DNA of 64,000 nt, taken from assembly GCF_001672295.1 (NCBI RefSeq), contig NZ_JXMS01000006.1, positions 78,057-142,056 on the forward strand, given 5' to 3'. The number at the start of each line of letters is the position of its first letter. Position 1 is the first letter of the stretch. Shown in pieces: positions 8,637-16,659 of the stretch. A program made the translations under genes and the position numbers. The stretch is from Halodesulfovibrio spirochaetisodalis. GTDB lineage: Bacteria > Desulfobacterota > Desulfovibrionia > Desulfovibrionales > Desulfovibrionaceae. The notes beneath the pieces are model-generated. The model did not search any database. It saw nothing but the letters and a program-made list of their open reading frames with translations, and was not told where the DNA came from.

Positions 8637-9736
8637 GAAACCTCCAAAACTAGAAATACTTCTAACAACCTAAAACAATATAGAGACCACAAAATTGTTC
8701 AAAATGCGTTTTTCGCTTTTCAGCAGCACTCCAAACAACATTAAAGCTCGAAATAAGAACCCTTCAGGCCTTTCTAAGTCAAGCTTTTTTGCGATAGAGG
8801 AACCTATTGCCGCAGAAAAACTCCCTTCACTGCGTAGTACCCCATTTCAACACTAAGAGACAGAGCACACATATTTTCTCAAATATAACAACAGGTAAAT
8901 TCATTGAATCTGTAAAACAGAAAGATTGAAGCGCCATCTACCCTATGCGCTAAAAGCAGGCATAGCGTACGTGAAATACGCAAAGCCACACTCTTAAAAA
9001 ACGGCATTCAATATTTTCCATTTACGTAAACAGCTATTAATTTCAAGTAAGTAACTAAGGCAAAACCGTTTGCCATGCGCATTTGAGTACAACAGAAGCA
9101 TAAAAATAACAACTTCTCTATACATTTTACTTCATCATGCCGTGATAACAGCACTTCATCACCTAAGTACTGCTATATTTTGCGCATGTTCTACATGAAA
9201 AACAAACTTTACGCTGCACATTTCTGCAGTTTGTGTGCTCAATTTATACGTTAACATGAACACCAGCTAATCCACCTCACCTTTCCTTTGCTAAAATCAT
9301 TAAAAAACATACAGATAAGTAAAGACCTACTCCTCTCGTAACATATGATGAAAGCTTCAATTACTACGAAAAAGGATGCAAACACTGTTCGTGCCTCTTT
9401 CTTTTCTACAATTATGTATAAACTGCATTTTTTTGCATTTTTTGGACATAAAAGACTCATTTCCCCCATAAGCATCTCTCTATCGACTCCCACTTTCAAC
9501 ATCTGCTGAAAACAACGTCGTACTAGACAAGACCTCGTGGCGTTTCCTCTATCCTAATGATATGGTAGCCTTTACACAGAGGTCTAAAACTCCTGTTTCC
9601 TGAACATATTACATATCCGCCCGTAATTTAGTTTCGGGCGGGTCTTGCGGGAACAGACGATCGACTGTATCAATCAGCTCAACAATGATACGAAATGCTC
9701 CAAGCACGCTATCGTGACAGAGCAAGGAGAATATAT
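8637..9736. other. Long AT-rich intergenic region (about 1.1 kb)
   Basis: The region lies between divergent oppA (minus) and the nitroreductase (plus). The only ORF over 80 codons (9251-9502 minus) lacks a ribosome site and has low-complexity, non-protein-like composition, so I do not call it. Near 9617-9641 there is a GC-rich hairpin (CCGCCCG/CGGGCGG, 11-nt loop) about 95 bp before the nitroreductase start, with no T run. It could be part of that gene's leader. Promoters for both genes must be here, but none stands out. Confidence 0.4.
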
Positions 9737-10339
9737 ATGCAGTTTCCAGAACCAAGCATGGAAGGCCCTATTTCCGTAGAAACAGCGCTGGCTAACCGAC
9801 GTAGTGTCCGTGAATTTGCTGACGAGCCGCTGACACCGGACTCTCTCGGTCAAATTTTATGGGCGACATACGGAGTAAGCGAAGAAGGCCCTTGGAACCG
9901 GCGCACTGTGCCATCTCCCGCAGCAATGTACCCAATGGAATTGTATGTGGTAGCTGGTGATGTTGAAGGACTGGAAGCTGGAGTCTACCGTTACGATGCA
10001 CTCGGTCATTCTCTGGAAGAGGTGGAAGACGGCGATCTTCGTGAAGAGGTAGCCGAGGTATGCATAGAGCAGGACTGGATGGCAAAAGCACCTGCTATTC
10101 TTGTTATTACAGCTGCATTCGACCGTATTTCCCAAAAATTTGGCGAACGCGGCGTGGCGTACACCTTCTTTGAAGCAGGCCACATGGCACAAAACTGCTA
10201 TCTTCAGGCTGAAGCGCTCGGACTTGGGGTAACAGAAGTTGGAGCCTTTAAAGAAGAGCACCTTATGGATCTTCTTGAACTCCCGCCGGAACACAACCCT
10301 ATGCTGGTTCTGCCGGTAGGCTGGAAAAGTTTCGAATAA
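9737..10339 (+). CDS. Nitroreductase / SagB-type dehydrogenase family protein
   Basis: 200 aa from ATG 9737, set by AAGGAG eight bases upstream. The sequence opens with the FMN-binding NRRSVREF motif. It continues with TYGVSEEGPWNRRTVPSPAAMYPMELYVV, a pattern typical of SagB/ThcOx-like nitroreductases, and includes an EAGHMAQNCYLQAEALGLG segment near the end that packs on FMN. Expected to be a cytosolic FMN oxidoreductase using NAD(P)H; the substrate is unknown, and no peptide-modification genes adjoin to suggest azoline oxidation. Monocistronic, with a terminator at its stop codon. Confidence 0.88.
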   Translation: MQFPEPSMEGPISVETALANRRSVREFADEPLTPDSLGQILWATYGVSEEGPWNRRTVPSPAAMYPMELYVVAGDVEGLEAGVYRYDALGHSLEEVEDGDLREEVAEVCIEQDWMAKAPAILVITAAFDRISQKFGERGVAYTFFEAGHMAQNCYLQAEALGLGVTEVGAFKEEHLMDLLELPPEHNPMLVLPVGWKSFE

Positions 10340-10377
10340 AAAAAGGTGTTCTTCGATTGAAGAACACCTTTTTTTAC
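10338..10377. terminator. Bidirectional terminator, nitroreductase / csd4-like
   Basis: AAAAGGTGTTCTTC pairs with GAAGAACACCTTTT around a GATT loop. A runs on the left and T runs on the right allow termination from both convergent sides. Confidence 0.9.
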
Positions 10378-10436
10378 GTCAATGGTCAAAAGGATACGCG
10401 TTCGATTAATGAACAACACCCCATGCAGTTTTTGGG

Positions 10437-11762
10437 CTACCGCACAGCAACAGCGCTATTCTTACTGAATCGCACCAGCACCATTCCGGAGAATTTTTCA
10501 CCTCGATACGCTTCAATACGATACACACGCCCACCTTTATCAAGAGAGAAGCGTTTAACAAGATCTCTCTTGCGGACCGTCACATCAACTTCAGGCCCCT
10601 TGTTCGGTGCAACATAGCCGATAATATTAAAACGATACCCTTTCAGTGAATTTACTCTGAAATGGCTATCTACCTCGACAATGGTTCCGACCGGAACTTC
10701 CTGCTTTTTCCCATCTACAGTTAAATGCAATAAAGACAAACTATCATCAAATTCAAAAAACTGCGGAGACAGGTTCGTCAGGTTTCTATTGCCATAGTAG
10801 ACCTTATACCCGTTCGGGGCATCAACCATAGTCAACAACGGCTTTGACGCCTCAAACTCTGTTGCCAGATTTTTATTCATAGGAACATAGTTCAGGTACT
10901 TTCGCACGTTATCCAGCTCAAGCTGCAACTTCCCGCCATAGAGCGCAAGTTTAACTCTGCTGAACATAGCCTGCTTAATTGAGCGCGGGTCCAACTTGAA
11001 GTCACGCGTAAACTCTACACCAACCTGCTTAAGAAAGGACTCAAGAACAGAGAGGTGATAGTAGGTGCGCGTAGGAGTCATAAAGGACTTACTTGCTTCA
11101 ATACCAAAGGCAGGCTTTCCATGCGTAATGGCGTAGTAGGTAAGTGACTTTTCCATTTCATGATCACCTTCGCGGGTGCGGGTATTCTTTAAATGGAACT
11201 TGTCACTTGGTTTAAGCAATTCTGTATTCGCTTTTTTAACAGCAATGCTAGCCATTCTGTTCAGGTCACCGAACTTATGACTAGCAATCATTTTCTGGTC
11301 AATAATAACACACTGCCCCCAATACCGAGGGTTGTGCAGTTTATCGATATATTTCGGGTTAAAAAATCCACTTCCATCATGCAGGTTGAGTACCATGTCC
11401 ACCTGATCGTTACGGATAATTTCCTTAATACGCTGTACGGACTCGTAATCCGGATCATTTTTATCCAATGAAGCAAATTTGCGGTTCATATCACCATATG
11501 AACCACGAGAACTTTTGATAATACTTAAAAAGTTCAAGTTAGGAACAACCCAGATGTTCCCTTTTGTAATGTTGTAATGAGATACAAGCATGCCCGCAGC
11601 ACTGAAACCGCCCGGCTCATCTCCCTGAATACCGCCTACAACCAGAATAGTCGGACCCTTGGGATCATTTCCAAGCTTATGCAAAGAAAACGCAAGCGGG
11701 TTTTGTGCAAACGCAGAGACCGCAGTCATGACAACAAGTATGATAGATAATAACAATCGCAT
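10437..11762 (-). CDS. Csd4/Pgp1-like peptidoglycan carboxypeptidase (M99 family)
   Basis: 441 aa with a Sec signal peptide ending near AFAQ. The active-site pattern is that of Helicobacter Csd4 and Campylobacter Pgp1: GGIQGDEPG with Gln46 and Glu49 (glutamine in place of the usual M14 histidine), LNLHDGSGFF with His128, and FGIEASK with Glu222. From memory these are also the residue numbers of Csd4's zinc ligands and catalytic base. A C-terminal part after about residue 250 is beta-rich and non-catalytic in that family. Csd4/Pgp1 are DL-carboxypeptidases that trim tripeptide to dipeptide side chains and are needed for helical shape. Its ATG overlaps the stop of the upstream M15 gene by one base, so the two are coupled. 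Confidence 0.87.
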   Translation of the reverse strand: MRLLLSIILVVMTAVSAFAQNPLAFSLHKLGNDPKGPTILVVGGIQGDEPGGFSAAGMLVSHYNITKGNIWVVPNLNFLSIIKSSRGSYGDMNRKFASLDKNDPDYESVQRIKEIIRNDQVDMVLNLHDGSGFFNPKYIDKLHNPRYWGQCVIIDQKMIASHKFGDLNRMASIAVKKANTELLKPSDKFHLKNTRTREGDHEMEKSLTYYAITHGKPAFGIEASKSFMTPTRTYYHLSVLESFLKQVGVEFTRDFKLDPRSIKQAMFSRVKLALYGGKLQLELDNVRKYLNYVPMNKNLATEFEASKPLLTMVDAPNGYKVYYGNRNLTNLSPQFFEFDDSLSLLHLTVDGKKQEVPVGTIVEVDSHFRVNSLKGYRFNIIGYVAPNKGPEVDVTVRKRDLVKRFSLDKGGRVYRIEAYRGEKFSGMVLVRFSKNSAVAVR

Positions 11763-12607
11763 TATGAACTCACCTTAACGTGCCAGGGTTCATACCGTAC
11801 CCCCAGCATATTCCCTCTAGGGTATCGCAATGTCAGATAACCAAGTTCGCTTAACTTGGTAAACACACGAGTCTCTGTAAAACGTGAAGTAAAATTAAAT
11901 TCTCCGTACTTCCGCTGTCCCACATCAAAATCACTTATCCCGTGGAACGAGTAGCCCGGAGGAGCCAAGGAGCGTGAAGCAAGGGACAGATTCCCACCAT
12001 TACTGCTCGCTTTCATAAGGAACAGATGGAACTGTTTCACAATTCCGCGCACACCTGATGTCAAAATTACGTCAGATCCCAGCGCGCTTTTAATCTCCTT
12101 CCACACCTCAAACGGATGTCCTCTAAAAAGATAATGTCCGCTGTGACGGATTTTTATCACATCTTTTCGTGAAATTGTCTGTGTAAACGCAGTAATAGGT
12201 TTTTCACCGTAAAAACCTAATGTATCAGCATCATAGTAAAACATCTTTTCCAGAAACTCTTTTTCTTCCTTCGAAAATATACCTATTCTCGAATACTGTT
12301 TCCCGAAATAAAATGCCTGATCTATACTTACGAGGTTAAAATTGCCGTACCCAACTGTACGCATTACACGGGTAATCTTATTTGTGCATTCTTTGAGTAA
12401 TTTCAAGTCTTCATCTTTCAACACAATGTCGTCAGGATGCGCAGAATCAAAATGACTCATCTTTGAAATATAGTCTTTTACATGCAAATCAAACTGCCCG
12501 TGCTGCTCTTGAGGCTTCTCCTCAATCAACCCTGCGGCAAACGAGTTACATGGCATTGCAACCGCTGATGCAATACAGATTTGTTGTAAAAAGAATCGCC
12601 TATTCAT
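11762..12607 (-). CDS. M15-family D-Ala-D-Ala (or L,D) carboxypeptidase, exported
   Basis: 281 aa from ATG 12607 (MNRRFFLQQ...), whose N-terminus looks like an export signal and may be Tat-like (RRFFL). M15/VanY-type zinc motifs are visible near the C-terminus: SGVRG...KQFHLFL, SFHGISDFDVG (His and Asp ligands) and EPWHVK (last His). It should trim peptidoglycan side chains in the periplasm. Whether it removes D-Ala5 or D-Ala4 is not decidable. It forms a two-gene operon with the Csd4-like enzyme, overlapping TAATG. The start at 12643 is less likely because the 12 extra residues precede a good signal sequence. Confidence 0.82.
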   Translation of the reverse strand: MNRRFFLQQICIASAVAMPCNSFAAGLIEEKPQEQHGQFDLHVKDYISKMSHFDSAHPDDIVLKDEDLKLLKECTNKITRVMRTVGYGNFNLVSIDQAFYFGKQYSRIGIFSKEEKEFLEKMFYYDADTLGFYGEKPITAFTQTISRKDVIKIRHSGHYLFRGHPFEVWKEIKSALGSDVILTSGVRGIVKQFHLFLMKASSNGGNLSLASRSLAPPGYSFHGISDFDVGQRKYGEFNFTSRFTETRVFTKLSELGYLTLRYPRGNMLGVRYEPWHVKVSS

Positions 12608-12999
12608 ACAGTACTCTTGGAAAAAATAAAGACATAGCAGCATGATCGCTGTTTATTGCGAAAGAAAAGTACGCCATTTCAGCCTAAAATCAAACCCTGT
12701 TTATTAATGATATCTGTTTCAGTCTGCACCGCTCTTGCGGCTTGTAACAGTAATATGTTGTAAAAGTACGCCCCACAGATCACATGCAAGAGAAATGCCC
12801 AATGATACTAAAATGTTTTTCCGTATCTGATCATTTCCCGCGTATCAGCGAAAAATAATGTTCTCAGCTGCCGCTTCAACGTGTTCATCTTGCCTTTGCG
12901 CTAAATTTTTTTTAGCGTGACGAATTGTAGTTCTTTTTGCGTATTCCTTGTTTTGAATACACAAATGCAACGCACACAAATCCCAATTGCAGGACCATA
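12608..12999. other. Divergent intergenic region
   Basis: About 390 bp between the M15 gene (minus) and dnaX (plus). No ORF or strong hairpin was seen. It presumably carries both promoters. Confidence 0.4.
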
Positions 13000-14844
13000 A
13001 TGAGTACAGCAGCATTAACCACAGCCTACAGACCACAACGCTTTGCCGAAGTTGCAGGACAGGAGACAGTCAAATCTGTTCTCTCCCGTGCAGCCAAAGA
13101 AGACAAGGTGGCTCCGGCCTACCTTTTCAGCGGCACACGCGGTGTCGGTAAGACCACCATTGCACGTATTTTTGCAAAAGCACTTAACTGCCAGAACGCT
13201 CCTACAGATGAGCCTTGCAACGAATGCGAACATTGCAAAAAAATAACTCAGGGCATGCATGTAGACGTGGTGGAAATTGACGGTGCCTCCAACCGAGGTA
13301 TCGACGATGCACGCAGACTGCGCGAATCCATCGGCTACGCTGCCATGGAAGGCCGTTACAAAGTCTTCATCATCGACGAAGCCCACATGCTCACCAGAGA
13401 CGCGTTCAACGCACTGCTAAAAACTCTTGAGGAGCCGCCAAAGGGCGTCACCTTTATTCTTGCAACAACTGAATCACACAAATTTCCGATCACCATCATC
13501 AGCCGCTGTCAGCATTACACATTTAAAATGCTCACAGAGCAGGAGCTGGTCGATCATCTGACAAAAATTCTTGAGCTGGAAAAGCATGAATACGACCCAG
13601 CAGCAGTACGACTTATTGCACGCAGAGCCGCAGGTTCCGTGCGAGACTCCATGTCCCTGCTAGGACAGGTACTAGCACTTGGTAACGACCGCCTCGAAGT
13701 GGCGGATGTACGCTCTATCCTCGGCCTTGCGGGACAGGAACTGTTTTTCAGCGTCATGGACGCCATGAAAACGCAGGACGTAGTCGCACTCTCACAGGTT
13801 ATCCGTGATATTCTGGAGCAGGGGGTTGATATAGGGTTCTTCCTTCGTGAACTCGGCAACACATGGCGAAACCTGTTCATGCTTAAACAGGCTGGGGAAC
13901 AAGCTCTACCGCTCCTCAACCTTCCTGAAGCGGAAGCAAAGCAATGGCTTGAACTGGCACCGCAATTTGCCTTATCGCATGTGCATGCATGCTGGCAGCT
14001 TACATTGGAAGGCCAGCGCCGTGTGCTTTCCAGCCTTGAGCCAGCAATGGCTTTAGAACTGCTCTTGCTGAACCTTGCTTTCCTGCCGAAGTTGATTTCA
14101 ACAGAATCGCTTTCCCGCGGAACTGCTGCACCGCAGCAACCCGCAGCCCAACGTCCGGTGCCTCAACAGCCTGCTGCACAAAGCACACCTCAAGCGCCAC
14201 AACAGGCACCGCAACAAGCACCAGCGCCTCAGTCACAGCCGCCACACAGGCAGCAACAGGAACAACGCCAGCAGCCTCCTCACAGACAGGAACCACCGCA
14301 TAGGCAGCAGCAACAGCGGCCTCCTGTGCAGAGCAGCATGCCGCCTTCCATGCCACCAATGGATGCACCTCCTGCAGAGCTTCCGCCGGAACTTGGCGGA
14401 GCAAACAACAGCATGAGCGCACCACCGGATATTCCTTCTTCCAGCGGTGGAGACTCTTCAAGCAATAATCAGCCGTCCGATCTTACCCGTTGGAGCGAGT
14501 TCTTAGAGTCCTGTCAAAAGCAGGACGAGACGGGCGGCAAAAGCTTACAGTATCTCGCTCAGGCTACCGGCAAACGTTTTGGTGACACCTTGCATATTAC
14601 TGCTGCAGGACGCACGCAGTACGACATGTTGAACAATACGGACGCCATCGCTAAAATTAGGAATCGTGCGATGGAATGGTACGGAACAACAGAGGTGGCA
14701 TTGCATGAGCCTGAAACAGAGGCGCGCAGCTATCACGAATTAAAAGAAGAAATTGAATCGAATCCGGCAGCACAGCTCCTGAAAGAGGAACTTGGTGCTG
14801 AGTTGCTGACATTCAAACATAAAGATGACCCGAGCCGGAAATAG
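13000..14844 (+). CDS. dnaX: DNA polymerase III subunit tau (DnaX)
   Basis: 614 aa clamp-loader subunit, started at ATG 13000 (MSTAALTTAYRPQRF) behind AGGACC. AAA+ motifs are clear: Walker A GTRGVGKTT, a zinc module with four Cys (CQN...CNECEHC), Walker B VFIIDEAHML, sensor 1 ATTE and SRCQ. After about residue 370 comes a 110-residue Pro/Gln linker with PPHRQ repeated three times, then a folded C-terminal domain (residues about 490-614). No convincing slippery heptamer was seen near the linker, so a frameshift-made gamma form is not supported. First gene of the classic dnaX-ebfC-recR operon. Confidence 0.96.
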   Translation: MSTAALTTAYRPQRFAEVAGQETVKSVLSRAAKEDKVAPAYLFSGTRGVGKTTIARIFAKALNCQNAPTDEPCNECEHCKKITQGMHVDVVEIDGASNRGIDDARRLRESIGYAAMEGRYKVFIIDEAHMLTRDAFNALLKTLEEPPKGVTFILATTESHKFPITIISRCQHYTFKMLTEQELVDHLTKILELEKHEYDPAAVRLIARRAAGSVRDSMSLLGQVLALGNDRLEVADVRSILGLAGQELFFSVMDAMKTQDVVALSQVIRDILEQGVDIGFFLRELGNTWRNLFMLKQAGEQALPLLNLPEAEAKQWLELAPQFALSHVHACWQLTLEGQRRVLSSLEPAMALELLLLNLAFLPKLISTESLSRGTAAPQQPAAQRPVPQQPAAQSTPQAPQQAPQQAPAPQSQPPHRQQQEQRQQPPHRQEPPHRQQQQRPPVQSSMPPSMPPMDAPPAELPPELGGANNSMSAPPDIPSSSGGDSSSNNQPSDLTRWSEFLESCQKQDETGGKSLQYLAQATGKRFGDTLHITAAGRTQYDMLNNTDAIAKIRNRAMEWYGTTEVALHEPETEARSYHELKEEIESNPAAQLLKEELGAELLTFKHKDDPSRK

Positions 14845-14973
14845 CTTCCGGTCTGCAAGGTTTCCGTTTCCTGCACACAATCGCCCGCCGGAAACGGGCT
14901 CCTTTTCCATACACAAACTATGCAGAAGTTCCCTTCTGCTTATATAAAAGAAAACATTCTCAAGGAGACTACC

Positions 14974-15285
14974 ATGCGTGGAATGAACGATATGCTTCGT
15001 CAGGCTCAGATGCTTCAGAAAAAAATGACTAAACTTCAGGACGAACTTGCAGAACGCGAAGTAACCGGTACTTCCGGTGGTGGTATGGTTACTGTTGTCT
15101 GCACAGGCAAGCAGGAAATCCGCTCAATCGTTATCGACAAAAACGCTGTAGATCCTGAAGACGTTGAAATGCTGCAGGATCTCGTTCTTGCTGCAACTAA
15201 CGATGCTCTGCGTAAATCAAAAGAAATGGCTGAAAATGAAATGGGCGCCCTCACTGGCGGCATGAACATTCCAGGCATGTTCTAA
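14974..15285 (+). CDS. ebfC: YbaB/EbfC nucleoid-associated protein
   Basis: 103 aa, starting at ATG 14974 behind AAGGAG. The family pattern is plain: MNDMLRQAQMLQKKMTKLQDELAE, the VTGTSGGGMVTVVCTGKQEI core and the ending LTGGMNIPGMF. It is a dimeric, tweezer-like DNA-binding protein coating the nucleoid. It lies between dnaX and recR, as in most bacteria. An 8-bp inverted repeat (CCGTTTCC/GGAAACGG, 14865-14897) sits in the 130-bp dnaX-ebfC gap and may be a weak attenuator or processing site. Confidence 0.96.
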   Translation: MRGMNDMLRQAQMLQKKMTKLQDELAEREVTGTSGGGMVTVVCTGKQEIRSIVIDKNAVDPEDVEMLQDLVLAATNDALRKSKEMAENEMGALTGGMNIPGMF

Positions 15286-15298
15286 TTCAGGATTACCA

Positions 15299-15904
15299 GT
15301 GCAACAGCTCCCAGAACCGCTTAAAGTACTTGTAGGGCAACTTTCCAAACTGCCGGGGCTCGGTCCCAAATCTGCACAACGGCTTGCCATGACACTGCTC
15401 AAATGGCCGGAAAAACAAACCCGTGACCTTGGGCAGAACATCCACGATCTTCGGGATAAACTGCACCTTTGCGACCGGTGCGGCGCTCTGTCAGATACCG
15501 ACCCCTGCGCCATCTGCATCAATGAACACCGCGCTACAGACACCCTGTGTCTTGTGCCGGAATGGGATGCCATGCTCGCGCTCGAGGACGGCGGCTTCTA
15601 CAAAGGGCAATACTTCATCATCGGCGGGCTTATCGCACCGCTGGAGAACGTTACACCCGAACAGCTGGAGCTGGATAAACTGAAACAACGCCTTCTCGAA
15701 GGCACCATTACCGAGATCATCTTTGCGCTCGGTACGACCATTGAAGCAGAAAACACCGTCTCCTACATCAAGGAGCTTGTTAAACGGGAGTTTCCGCACA
15801 TCAATGTCAGTCGTCTGGCGCAAGGGATTCCCCTTGGATCCGACGTAAAATTTGTGGACAAAGCAACGCTCAGGCAGTCACTGAATTACAGGCAAAAACT
15901 GTAA
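15299..15904 (+). CDS. recR: Recombination mediator RecR
   Basis: 201 aa with a GTG start at 15299, 14 bp after ebfC. Order of elements: helix-hairpin-helix LPGLGPKSAQRLA, the four-Cys zinc finger in CDRCGALSDTDPCAIC, then a Toprim domain including LCLVPEWDAM and the GRYFIIGG-like segment GQYFIIGGLIAP. RecR works with RecO/RecF to load RecA on gapped DNA. Last gene of the operon; repeat copy R1 begins about 40 bp after its stop and its central hairpin is the likely terminator. Confidence 0.97.
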   Translation: MQQLPEPLKVLVGQLSKLPGLGPKSAQRLAMTLLKWPEKQTRDLGQNIHDLRDKLHLCDRCGALSDTDPCAICINEHRATDTLCLVPEWDAMLALEDGGFYKGQYFIIGGLIAPLENVTPEQLELDKLKQRLLEGTITEIIFALGTTIEAENTVSYIKELVKREFPHINVSRLAQGIPLGSDVKFVDKATLRQSLNYRQKL

Positions 15905-15941
15905 AAGTTTCCAGTAGGCAAAACGTTTATCAGCGCTTTTT

Positions 15942-16288
15942 GCCTCCGGCGGCGCTTGCCAGCGGGACAATTCTTTTGTCTTCGACGAGCCTCCGGCGGC
16001 TTAAGAACCTCTTGCAAGAGGTTCTTAAGAATCTCCAGAAACCTTTGTACGCGATATCAGCCCGTTCTTTACAATACCTCGCGGCTTTTGCTCCACTACC
16101 TTTCGATGAGTATAAAAGGGTTGGCCTACATAATTGTGGCCAACCCTTTTGATTTTTGTATTGGAAAGTTAGCATGTTCGCGGCTTCCAATGTGAGAAAC
16201 AACAGGCGAAGACGCGTACAATCGGGGTCAAGGGGACGCGTCCCCTTGTGGGGGTGCAGGGGGCAAAGCCCGCCTGCCCGTTGGAGAC
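15942..16288 (+). repeat. Dispersed modular repeat copy R1 (full, subtype A)
   Basis: The element is defined by comparing seven copies in the window. Left end GCCTCCGGCGGC occurs at 15942-15953 and again at 15989-16000. Next is a perfect 15+15 palindrome, CTTAAGAACCTCTTG and its reverse complement (16000-16029). The terminator-like hairpin HP2 is AAAAGGGTTGGCC (16114-16126) with GGCCAACCCTTTT (16138-16150). It is followed by the GTTCGCGGCTTCCAA block, a perfect 20-bp palindrome CAAGGGGACGCGTCCCCTTG (16229-16248) and the right end GCCCGTTGGAGAC. The ends are imperfect inverted repeats of each other. It fills the gap between convergent recR and the next gene. Short ORFs within it are not genes. 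Confidence 0.88.
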
Positions 16289-16289
16289 A

Positions 16290-16622
16290 CTACTTCTTCA
16301 ACGGATCAACATCTGATGTTGTCGCGAAAAACAATTCTTTGTCATACGGCCCGAAATGTTTTGTGTCTCCCAGAAGAGTAAAAAATTCTACTCGGGAGTA
16401 CCGGCGCAAACGCTCTTCTGTCACACCGTGATTCTTGTAATATTCATCACGATGCTGCGGGTCACGGGATTCTGTCAGATCATACACAGCTTCTTCTGTT
16501 TCTCCCCATGCATGCAGTACCCACTTGCTGCCGTCATAGAGCCAGCCGTGAACAATTGTGCAGTCTTCACATTCACTTCCCACTTCAATAACAGCTTCAA
16601 AACTCTGTTCTTTATATTCCAT
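16290..16622 (-). CDS. Conserved-looking hypothetical protein, 110 aa
   Basis: Starts at ATG 16622 (MEYKEQSFEAVIEVG) with AGGAAGAGG just upstream. The protein is acidic, soluble, rich in aromatic residues and ends DPLKK. There is a CxxC-like pair (CEDC near residue 16) and a WLYDGSKWVLHAW segment. I do not recognise the family. It lies 37 bp after the hydantoinase gene on the same strand, so probably shares its transcript, and it ends 1-2 bp from repeat R1. The longer upstream reading (to 16712) would overlap the hydantoinase and is rejected. Confidence 0.7.
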   Translation of the reverse strand: MEYKEQSFEAVIEVGSECEDCTIVHGWLYDGSKWVLHAWGETEEAVYDLTESRDPQHRDEYYKNHGVTEERLRRYSRVEFFTLLGDTKHFGPYDKELFFATTSDVDPLKK

Positions 16623-16659
16623 ATCCTCTTCCTTTTTCCATCGACTAATGTTGCAAAAC

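Noticed and set aside
9251..9502. 83-codon minus-strand ORF in the long gap
   Set aside because: No ribosome site, unusual composition rich in Cys/Ile/Lys without a recognisable fold; likely chance in AT-rich DNA.
13226..13240. A-run in dnaX (CAAAAAAATAA) as a programmed frameshift site
   Set aside because: It lies near residue 80, far too early to make a gamma-like product, and no stimulatory structure is seen.
15940..16431. Short ORFs (70-91 codons) inside repeat R1 and its edges
   Set aside because: They are translations of the repeat hairpins, recur in other copies in shifted frames, and lack ribosome sites.
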